This document shows, in pieces, positions 7,950-13,376 of a DNA stretch of 15,975 nucleotides. Position 1 is the stretch's first letter, and each line of letters opens with the position of its first letter. Below the pieces are notes generated by a model that saw nothing but the letters and a program-made list of their open reading frames with translations, was not told where the DNA came from and did no database searches. The translations under genes were made by a program, and so were the position numbers. Origin of the DNA: Pseudomonadota bacterium (GTDB taxonomy: Bacteria > Pseudomonadota > Gammaproteobacteria > Burkholderiales > Sulfuriferulaceae). Where the stretch lies: assembly GCA_021790625.1 (NCBI GenBank), contig JAJYGL010000034.1:1-15975 (forward strand), written 5' to 3'.

Positions 7950-8965
7950 TGATTATTGTGATGAGTCCGGAAGCCACCGAACAACAGATCGAGGCAGTGG
8001 TAAAAAAGATTCAGGAATATGGTTGTGATGCCAATATTTCCCGTGGTGTCGAGCGCACGCTGATTGGCGCCATTGGTGATGAACGACGCATCAATCAGGA
8101 AACCATTGACGCGATGCTGGGTGTTGAACAGTCGATGCATATTGTGAAGCCTTATAAAATCGTTACCCGTGAGTGGCATAAGGAAAACACGGTCATCGAC
8201 ATCAGCGGCGTGCCTTTGGGTGGCAATACTGTACAGGTGATTGCTGGCCCCTGTTCGGTGGAAACGCAACCGCAGATGGATGCGGCAGCGTATTACGTCA
8301 AGGCGGCCGGGTGTCGTTTGATGCGCGGCGGTGCGTTCAAACCGCGTACCAGCCCTTATGCTTTTCAGGGTAAAGGTGTCGAAGGGCTGGAAATGTTTCG
8401 TCGTGCAGCCGATGCCGAAGGGTTGCCGATTGTGACCGAACTGATGGATGTCCGCATGCTGGAAACTTTCATGGAATGGAATGTGGATGTCATCCAGATT
8501 GGCACGCGCAACATGCAAAATTTTGATTTGCTGAAAGAAGTCGGTCGCGTCAATAAGCCGGTGATTCTCAAGCGAGGCATGTCGGCCACGATTTCGGAAT
8601 GGTTGATGGCGGCCGAATACATTGCTGCGGGTGGTAACCATAATATCATTTTTTGTGAGCGAGGCATTCGCACGTTTGAAACAGCGTATCGTAATGTGCT
8701 GGACGTCACAGCGATCCCTGTGCTGAAAAAGGAAACGCATCTGCCCGTTATCGTTGACCCATCGCACGCTGGCGGCAAGGCATGGATGGTGCCGGCATTG
8801 GCGCGCGCTGCCGTGGCTGCGGGTGCGGACGGCCTGCTGGTGGAAATGCATCCCGTGCCTTGTGATGCCTGGTGCGATGCCGATCAGGCTTTGTCGCCGG
8901 AAGAACTGCAACAACTGATGCATGAACTGGCTGGTGTGGCGCGGGTGATCGGCCGCGGTATTTGA
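7949..8965 (+). CDS. aroF: 3-deoxy-7-phosphoheptulonate (DAHP) synthase, type I-beta with N-terminal regulatory domain
   Basis: This enzyme condenses phosphoenolpyruvate with erythrose 4-phosphate, the first committed step of aromatic synthesis. At 338 residues it has the layout of the Thermotoga-type enzyme: a ferredoxin-like, ACT-like N-terminal domain (about 1-70, MIIVMSPEATEQQIEAVV) and then a TIM barrel. Catalytic motifs seen are AGPCSVE with Cys102, GGAFKPRTSPYAFQG (127-141), ILKRGMSAT (206-214), DPSHAGG with His273, LLVEMHP with Glu299, and Asp310. These match the four metal ligands recalled for the Thermotoga enzyme. In that enzyme the N-terminal domain gives inhibition by tyrosine and phenylalanine, so similar control is likely. 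GAGGAG at 7938-7943 lies 5 nt before the ATG at 7949 and favours it over the GTG at 7946. The gene shares a TGATG junction with hisC. Confidence 0.95.
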   Translation: MIIVMSPEATEQQIEAVVKKIQEYGCDANISRGVERTLIGAIGDERRINQETIDAMLGVEQSMHIVKPYKIVTREWHKENTVIDISGVPLGGNTVQVIAGPCSVETQPQMDAAAYYVKAAGCRLMRGGAFKPRTSPYAFQGKGVEGLEMFRRAADAEGLPIVTELMDVRMLETFMEWNVDVIQIGTRNMQNFDLLKEVGRVNKPVILKRGMSATISEWLMAAEYIAAGGNHNIIFCERGIRTFETAYRNVLDVTAIPVLKKETHLPVIVDPSHAGGKAWMVPALARAAVAAGADGLLVEMHPVPCDAWCDADQALSPEELQQLMHELAGVARVIGRGI

Positions 8966-9006
8966 TTGCGGCATTGGCGCGCGTGAATCAGGCATTGAAT
9001 GTCCCG

Positions 9007-9876
9007 ATGCAAGTTATCGACAGGCTGGTGGTCGTTGGCGTTGGCCTGATTGGCGGTTCGCTGGCGCTGGCGCTGAAATCTGCTGGTATGGTGCGGCAGG
9101 TGGTGGGTGTGGGACGCTCGGCGGAGAATTTGCATTGGGCGCAGCAGCATGGCATCATCGATGTCAGTTGCGAACTGGTTGATGCGTTGCAAGGTGCGAA
9201 TGTGGTATTGCTGGCAACTCCGGTCGGACAGATGCCGGCCGTGATGCAGGCCATGTCGCCCCATCTTGCGGCGGGTACATTGGTGACAGATGCCGGTAGC
9301 ACCAAACAGGATGTGGTCGATTGTATGGTCATGTATTTGCCGCAGCATTTGCGTTGGTGTGTACCGGCGCATCCGATTGCCGGCGCTGAATTCAGTGGCG
9401 CCCGCGCAGCCCGCGCAGACCTTTTCTGCAATCGCAACGTGGTGTTGACGCCGCTGGACGAAACAGATGAGCAAGCCCTGGCGCAAATCACTCAATTGTG
9501 GCAGCACAGTGGAGCCAGTGTCGGGCAGATGTCGGCAGGCGAACATGACGCGGTGTTCGCAGCGGTCAGCCATTTGCCGCATGTGCTGGCGTTTGCGCTG
9601 GTTGATATGCTCGCGCGACGCGACAATGCGGCACAGCTGTTTGCTTTTGCTGCCAGCGGATTTCGTGATTTTACCCGGATTGCTGGCAGCAGTCCGGAGA
9701 TGTGGCGCGACATTGCGTTGGCAAATCAACCGGCGCTGTTGCGCGAACTTGACGCCTATCAGGCGCAATTGATCCAATTGCGTGCGGCGTTGGCGAAGGA
9801 GGATGGTGATGCGCTGATGGAGTCGTTTTCGCTTGCCAGCGCGGCGCGTATTCGCTGGGGAAACGAGAGAATGTGA
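9007..9876 (+). CDS. tyrA: prephenate (cyclohexadienyl) dehydrogenase
   Basis: TyrA oxidatively decarboxylates prephenate (or arogenate) toward tyrosine. The 289-residue form chosen begins MQVIDRLVVVGVGLIGGS, placing the Rossmann GxGxxG nucleotide-binding loop within the first 20 residues. Further motifs are LATPVGQMP, VTDAGSTKQ, the substrate-site segment HPIAGAEFSGARAA, and the helical C-terminal dimerisation domain with AVSHLPHVLAFALV and FAASGFRDFTRIAGSSPEMW. No chorismate mutase or ACT domain is fused, and no aroA is fused or adjacent. The start is uncertain: a TTG at 8962 overlaps the aroF stop and a GTG lies at 8983, but the extra residues show no family similarity. The ATG at 9007 lacks a good ribosome-binding site, so coupled initiation at 8962 remains possible. 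This is the last gene of the cluster. Confidence 0.93.
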   Translation: MQVIDRLVVVGVGLIGGSLALALKSAGMVRQVVGVGRSAENLHWAQQHGIIDVSCELVDALQGANVVLLATPVGQMPAVMQAMSPHLAAGTLVTDAGSTKQDVVDCMVMYLPQHLRWCVPAHPIAGAEFSGARAARADLFCNRNVVLTPLDETDEQALAQITQLWQHSGASVGQMSAGEHDAVFAAVSHLPHVLAFALVDMLARRDNAAQLFAFAASGFRDFTRIAGSSPEMWRDIALANQPALLRELDAYQAQLIQLRAALAKEDGDALMESFSLASAARIRWGNERM

Positions 9877-9903
9877 CATGTCTGTGACATTACTTGTTGT
9901 GAC
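9872..9903. repeat. three TGTGAC direct repeats at the rpsB promoter
   Basis: TGTGACAT occurs at 9872-9879 and again at 9883-9890, exactly 11 bp apart. TGTGAC occurs a third time at 9898-9903, overlapping the -35 element. The first copy covers the tyrA stop codon. Spacing of one helical turn places the first two copies on the same DNA face, as in tandem regulator half-sites. No known regulator is assigned. Confidence 0.5.
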
Positions 9904-9922
9904 TGCCGATTTCTGTTACAAT
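9894..9922 (+). promoter_or_regulatory. strong sigma70-type promoter for rpsB (P1)
   Basis: TTGTTG (9894-9899), a 17-bp spacer and TACAAT (9917-9922) form a near-consensus promoter starting 17 bp after the tyrA stop. Transcription would begin around 9929 and run about 410 nt before the rpsB ATG. The high quality fits the demand for ribosomal protein expression. Confidence 0.75.
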
Positions 9923-9923
9923 C

Positions 9924-9945
9924 CTGTCCGCCCCATGGTGGACAG
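9924..9945 (+). repeat. inverted repeat at the predicted rpsB transcript start
   Basis: CTGTCCGCC (9924-9932), loop CCAT and GGTGGACAG (9937-9945) form a 9-bp stem with one G-U pair. The predicted start near 9929 lies inside the left arm. It is therefore either an operator overlapping the start site, or a 5'-terminal hairpin if transcription starts a few bases earlier. Confidence 0.5.
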
Positions 9946-10082
9946 TTACGCAAACAGTTGGCAGGTTTCGCTGGCGATCTGGTTGGTTCCTTAGTGTGCT
10001 GTGGCAGTAAAAAAAGCAGTGTGGTGGCAAGAAACAGAGGGGTGTTTCCAAAAATTTTAAGTTCGCCCAAGCACGAGGCGCG

Positions 10083-10133
10083 GAAAAATTTCTCGGAGCA
10101 GTATGTGCTTGATGTATAAGCAAGAAATTTTTC
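10083..10133 (+). repeat. 11-bp perfect inverted repeat with nested stem in the rpsB leader
   Basis: GAAAAATTTCT (10083-10093) and AGAAATTTTTC (10123-10133) are exact reverse complements. Between them TGCTT (10106-10110) pairs with AAGCA (10118-10122) around a 7-nt loop. The inner right arm abuts the outer right arm, so the two stems could stack, leaving a 12-nt bulge (10094-10105) on the 5' side. The outer stem is AT-rich and no proper T-run follows, so it is probably not a terminator. Its role is unknown. Confidence 0.6.
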
Positions 10134-10177
10134 ATGCAACGCTGTGATTGGGATGAAATCTGAATTTTTAGAGGTGC

Positions 10178-10203
10178 CCGGAGTGTGCTTCCGGTTTTTA
10201 TTT
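10178..10203 (+). terminator. terminator-like hairpin (possible attenuator) in the rpsB leader
   Basis: CCGGA (10178-10182), a 7-nt loop and TCCGG (10190-10194) form a GC-rich stem followed directly by TTTTTATTT. This is the form of a short intrinsic terminator. It lies about 250 nt into the transcript and 135 nt before rpsB. The stem is only 5 bp, or 6 with a G-U pair, so termination would be partial. It could act as an attenuator or limit read-through from the aromatic cluster. Confidence 0.45.
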
Positions 10204-10204
10204 C

Positions 10205-10232
10205 GAGACAGTATTCCGAAGTTTTTTATGAT
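10205..10232 (+). promoter_or_regulatory. possible second promoter close to rpsB (P2)
   Basis: GAGACA (10205-10210) lies 16 bp before TATGAT (10227-10232), giving a 4/6 and a 5/6 hexamer match. Transcription would begin near 10239, downstream of the attenuator-like hairpin, with a leader of about 100 nt. It is weaker than P1 and could be a chance match in AT-rich DNA. Confidence 0.25.
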
Positions 10233-10309
10233 GGAAAGCGCTGCTTTCCGAATTCGCACAGCCGTATCGACTCTGGGTGTTCCATTGAATGGAATAGGTG
10301 TTGCGGCTG
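10233..10309 (+). promoter_or_regulatory. paired stem-loops before the rpsB ribosome-binding site, candidate S2 autoregulatory element
   Basis: The first stem is GGAAAGC (10233-10239) with GCTTTCC (10243-10249), a perfect 7-bp hairpin with a 3-nt loop. The second is a closing stem CAGCCG (10259-10264) with CGGCTG (10304-10309). This encloses an apical hairpin TTCCAT (10280-10285) with ATGGAA (10289-10294), loop TGA. The structure ends 15 nt before the GAGGA ribosome-binding site at 10324-10328. In Escherichia coli S2 represses its own leader through a structured element. That this is the functional counterpart is inference. Confidence 0.45.
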
Positions 10310-10337
10310 GAGGCTTAACCCTTGAGGATTTTAATTT

Positions 10338-11093
10338 ATGAGTATTACCATGCGTCAAATGTTGGAGGCCGGTGTTCACTTTGGCCACCAGACCCGATTC
10401 TGGAATCCGAAAATGGCACCATACATTTTCGGCCATCGTAACAAAATTCACATCGTCAATCTGGAAAAAAGTCTGCCTTTGTTTCAGGATGCGCTCAAGT
10501 TTGTGCGCAAACTGGCCGGTAAGCGTGGAACCATCCTGTTTGTGGGCACCAAACGCTCGGCACGTGAAATTATCCGTGAAGAAGCAGAGCGTGCCGGCAT
10601 GCCTTATGTCGATAACCGTTGGCTTGGCGGCATGCTGACCAATTTCAAGACGGTTCGCCAGTCAGTCAAACGCATGAAAGAACTGGAAACCTTGTTGACG
10701 GAAGGTGTGGCACGTTTGTCCAAAAAAGAAGTGTTGATGCTGCAACGCGAACTTGACAAACTGGCACGCAGCCTGGGCGGTATTCGTGATATGGAAGCTT
10801 TGCCAGATGCCATTTTTGTCGTCGACGTCGGATATCAAAAAGGCGCGGTGGTGGAAGCCAATGCCCTGGGTATTCCGGTGATTGGTGTGGTCGATACCAA
10901 TAATAGTCCGTTGGGCGTTCAGTATCTCATTCCTGGTAATGATGACTCCAATCGCGCGATTCGTCTGTATGCCCGGGGCGTGGCAGATGCCGCTCTGGAA
11001 GGACGTAACGAAGCAATTGGTGATTTGCTGGTGGAAGAAGCCGGCGGGTTCGTCGAGGGGGAAGAAAGCATCGAAGGTGCGGATGCGGTATAA
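10338..11093 (+). CDS. rpsB: 30S ribosomal protein S2
   Basis: S2 is a 251-residue protein of the small subunit that binds late in assembly, in the head/platform region, and is needed for S1 to bind. The sequence carries the conserved start MRQMLEAGVHFGHQTRFWNP, the segment PYIFGHRNKIHIVNLEKS, and later VDNRWLGGMLTNFKTVRQSV, VVDVGYQKGAVVEANALGIPVIGVVDTN and YLIPGNDDSNRAI. The acidic C-terminal tail resembles other betaproteobacterial S2 proteins. GAGGA (10324-10328) is well spaced from the ATG at 10338. The gene has its own strong promoter and long leader. A terminator-like hairpin follows before tsf, which would make S2 more abundant than EF-Ts or uncouple the two. Confidence 0.98.
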   Translation: MSITMRQMLEAGVHFGHQTRFWNPKMAPYIFGHRNKIHIVNLEKSLPLFQDALKFVRKLAGKRGTILFVGTKRSAREIIREEAERAGMPYVDNRWLGGMLTNFKTVRQSVKRMKELETLLTEGVARLSKKEVLMLQRELDKLARSLGGIRDMEALPDAIFVVDVGYQKGAVVEANALGIPVIGVVDTNNSPLGVQYLIPGNDDSNRAIRLYARGVADAALEGRNEAIGDLLVEEAGGFVEGEESIEGADAV

Positions 11094-11121
11094 TGCGCCG
11101 CAGCGTGCAATGAGGAGAAGG

Positions 11122-11146
11122 GGGGCGTGCTTCGCCCCTTTTTTTT
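11122..11146 (+). terminator. intrinsic terminator-like hairpin between rpsB and tsf
   Basis: GGGGCG (11122-11127), loop TGCTT and CGCCCC (11133-11138) are followed by eight T residues (11139-11146). This is a textbook intrinsic terminator. As rpsB and tsf are normally co-transcribed and no good promoter is evident between the hairpin and tsf, it probably acts as a partial terminator. It could also be suppressed by antitermination. Confidence 0.8.
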
Positions 11147-11205
11147 GGACAGAAGGTGAGCGCGCAGGTTGTCTGGCGTATGCCTGAATAAGTAAGGAGT
11201 GATGA

Positions 11206-12078
11206 ATGGCTGAAATTACCGCAGCAATGGTCAAGGATTTGCGTGAACGTACCGGTCTTGGCATGATGGAATGCAAAAAAGCATTGAATGAAACGCAAGG
11301 CGATATGAGTGCCGCAGAAGATTTGTTGCGCATCAAGAGCGGTGCCAAAGCCAGCAAGGCCGCAGGCCGTGTGGCAGCTGAGGGCGTTATTGGCGCGTGG
11401 ATCAGCGCTGATGGGAAAAAGGGCGCGCTGGCGGAAATCAACTGCGAGACCGATTTTGTGGGACGTAATGAAGATTTTCTGGCCTTTGCCAAGGCTGTGG
11501 CACAATTGGCAGCTGAACAACAGCAGGCCGATGTTGCCCAGTTGGCGGAGGGAGCGCTACCTGGTGGAAAGCTGGAAGCAGTGCGGCAGGCATTGATTAT
11601 GAAATTGGGTGAAAATCTGACGGTGCGTCGTGTGGCGTGTTACCACACGAACGATAAACTGGCGTTGTATTTGCACGGCAGCAAAATTGGTGTCATGGTC
11701 GATATCGCCGGTGATGAAGTCTTGGGCAAGGATATTGCCATGCACATCGCGGCCAGCAAGCCGGTTTGTGTGTCGAAAGATCAGGTGTCGGCCGATCTGA
11801 TTGCCAAAGAACGGGAAATTTACAGCGCGCAGGCAGCCGAGACTGGCAAACCTGCCGATATTGTGGCTAAAATGGTCGAAGGGCGTATCAGCAAATTTTT
11901 GGCAGAAGTGACATTGTTGGGCCAGCCATTTGTTAAAAATCCTGATGTGACTGTCGAAAAATTATTGGCGGAACAAAAAGCCCGTGTTAATGGGTTTACC
12001 ATGTTCACCGTGGGCGAGGGAATTGAAAAAAAGGCTGTGGATTATGCGGCTGAAGTGGCTGCTGCGGCCAAGGTATAA
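11206..12078 (+). CDS. tsf: elongation factor Ts
   Basis: EF-Ts is the 290-residue guanine-nucleotide exchange factor that releases GDP from EF-Tu in the cytoplasm. The N-terminal UBA-like domain has VKDLRERTGLGMMECKKAL (the EF-Tu-contacting TGxGMM motif). The core contains INCETDFVGRNEDFLAFA, and further on come VDIAGDEVLGKDIAMHIAA and KMVEGRISKFLAEVTLLGQPFVKN. The C-terminus GEGIEKKAVDYAAEVAAAAKV is of betaproteobacterial type. Length is normal. The ATG at 11206 is preceded by a good AAGGAG site. The gene lies 112 nt after rpsB, behind a strong terminator-like hairpin, and only 2 nt before pyrH, so tsf and pyrH are likely co-translated. Confidence 0.98.
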   Translation: MAEITAAMVKDLRERTGLGMMECKKALNETQGDMSAAEDLLRIKSGAKASKAAGRVAAEGVIGAWISADGKKGALAEINCETDFVGRNEDFLAFAKAVAQLAAEQQQADVAQLAEGALPGGKLEAVRQALIMKLGENLTVRRVACYHTNDKLALYLHGSKIGVMVDIAGDEVLGKDIAMHIAASKPVCVSKDQVSADLIAKEREIYSAQAAETGKPADIVAKMVEGRISKFLAEVTLLGQPFVKNPDVTVEKLLAEQKARVNGFTMFTVGEGIEKKAVDYAAEVAAAAKV

Positions 12079-12080
12079 GC

Positions 12081-12797
12081 ATGTCGGCGCCTATTTATCA
12101 ACGGATCTTGCTCAAACTGTCAGGTGAAGCCTTAATGGGCAATGACAGTTATGGCGTCAATCGGGACACTATTATTGGCATTGTCAACGAGGTCAAGGCC
12201 GTGATTGATATGGGTGTCGAGGTGGCGATTGTCATTGGCGGCGGTAATATTTTTCGTGGCGTGGCGCCCGGGGCAGCGGGTATGGATCGGGCTACGGCGG
12301 ATTATATGGGCATGTTGGCGACCGTCATGAACGCATTGGCGTTGCAGGACGCGTTTCGTGGCGTGGGTGTTCCCAGTCGTGTGCAATCTGCATTGACTAT
12401 TGAGCAGGTGGCGGAACCCTATATTCGTGGTAAAGCGATTCGTCATCTGGAAGAAGGGCGGGTGGTCATTTTTGGTGCCGGAACCGGAAACCCGTTTTTT
12501 ACCACTGATACCGCAGCAGCTTTACGTGGGATGGAAATCAATGCCGAGATAGTCATCAAGGCTACCAAGGTCGATGGTGTTTATACTGCAGATCCCGTGG
12601 TTTACAAGGACGCCGTGCGTTATAAAACACTCACTTTCGATGAGGCCATTCAAAAGCATTTGCAGGTGATGGATGCCACAGCGTTTACGTTGTGTCGTGA
12701 TCAGAATATGCCATTGGCCGTGCTGGGTATTTTTCAGCATGGTGCGCTGGCGCGATTTGTGTGTGGTGAGGACGTAGGTACCATTGTGCGACGTTAG
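12081..12797 (+). CDS. pyrH: uridylate (UMP) kinase
   Basis: PyrH phosphorylates UMP to UDP with ATP. It belongs to the amino-acid-kinase fold and works as a hexamer usually activated by GTP and inhibited by UTP. The 238 residues show LLKLSGEALMG (phosphate-binding start), VIGGGNIFRGVA, MDRATADYMGMLATVMNALALQD (the UMP-contacting segment), GAGTGNPFFTTDTAAALR, KATKVDGVYTADP and the C-terminal VMDATAFTLCRDQNMP. The start is 2 nt after the tsf stop. AAGG inside the tsf end serves as a ribosome-binding site. Its position between translation genes is the common proteobacterial arrangement. Confidence 0.98.
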   Translation: MSAPIYQRILLKLSGEALMGNDSYGVNRDTIIGIVNEVKAVIDMGVEVAIVIGGGNIFRGVAPGAAGMDRATADYMGMLATVMNALALQDAFRGVGVPSRVQSALTIEQVAEPYIRGKAIRHLEEGRVVIFGAGTGNPFFTTDTAAALRGMEINAEIVIKATKVDGVYTADPVVYKDAVRYKTLTFDEAIQKHLQVMDATAFTLCRDQNMPLAVLGIFQHGALARFVCGEDVGTIVRR

Positions 12798-12814
12798 GGA
12801 GTGGCGGCAATATC

Positions 12815-13372
12815 ATGTTGAATGACATCAAAAAATCCGCTGAAGGGCGGATGCAGAAAAGTCTGGAAGCGTTAAAGACCGATCTGGGTAAAGTGCGCAC
12901 CGGTCGCGCTCATACCGGATTGCTGGACCATGTCATGGTGGACTATTATGGTACGCCAACTGCTATCAATCAGGTGGCAAATGTGACTTTGATGGATGCG
13001 CGAACAATTACTGTACAAGCCTGGGAGGCGAAACTCACGGCGGCCATTGAAAAGGCGATTCGTGATGCGGATTTGGGTTTAAACCCGTCAAGCCAGGGCA
13101 ATGTGATTCGCGTACCCATGCCGGCACTGACAGAAGAGCGGCGGCGCGATCTCATCAAGGTGGTGCGTACTGAGGGCGAAAATGCCAAGGTCGCTGTGCG
13201 CAATGTGCGTCGGGATGCCAACGAGCAATTTAAAAAACTGTTAAAAGACAAGGAAGTCGGCGCAGACGATGAGCGTCGTGCGCAGGAAGATGTGCAGAAA
13301 CTGACCGACCGTTATATTGCTGAAGTGGATAAGCTGCTGGCTGCCAAAGAGGCGGATTTGATGGCGGTTTGA
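12815..13372 (+). CDS. frr: ribosome recycling factor
   Basis: RRF splits post-termination ribosomes together with EF-G. The protein has the family length of 185 residues and the tRNA-like two-domain layout: a three-helix bundle (MLNDIKKSAEGRMQKSLEAL, then LGKVRTGRAHTGLLDHV and the C-terminal helices) and a small beta domain (VDYYGTPTAINQVANV). The diagnostic LTEERRRDLIKVV and NVRRDANEQFKKLLKDKE segments are present. The gene follows pyrH by 17 nt; GGAG at 12798-12801 and a G-rich stretch nearer the ATG act as ribosome-binding sequence. The uppS start lies 4 nt after its stop. Confidence 0.98.
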   Translation: MLNDIKKSAEGRMQKSLEALKTDLGKVRTGRAHTGLLDHVMVDYYGTPTAINQVANVTLMDARTITVQAWEAKLTAAIEKAIRDADLGLNPSSQGNVIRVPMPALTEERRRDLIKVVRTEGENAKVAVRNVRRDANEQFKKLLKDKEVGADDERRAQEDVQKLTDRYIAEVDKLLAAKEADLMAV

Positions 13373-13376
13373 CGCA

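Larger units (their letters stand above)
9877..10337 (+). other. non-coding region between tyrA and rpsB: promoter and long structured leader
   Basis: These 461 bp hold no recognisable protein gene, tRNA or terminator directly after tyrA. They contain a strong promoter (9894-9922), an inverted repeat at the predicted transcript start, an 11-bp perfect inverted repeat near 10083-10133, a terminator-like hairpin at 10178-10203, and two nested or consecutive stem-loops just before the rpsB ribosome-binding site. A rightward frame is open from a GTG at 10144 (ATG at 10153) to 10341, but it has no family resemblance. A leader of about 400 nt is long for rpsB and suggests post-transcriptional control. 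Confidence 0.7.

Noticed and set aside
7853..8995. Long open frame opposite aroF, and a similar one opposite tyrA
   Set aside because: These are antisense shadows of well-supported genes, with unnatural composition and no promoter or ribosome-binding site.
11089..11094. Perfect TATAAT at the end of rpsB as a tsf promoter
   Set aside because: No -35 match at 16-18 bp and no TGN extension. Transcripts would meet the strong terminator at 11122-11146 at once.
10662..11520. Overlapping antisense frames across rpsB and tsf
   Set aside because: They span two genuine genes and a terminator on the opposite strand, and look like composition-driven open frames.
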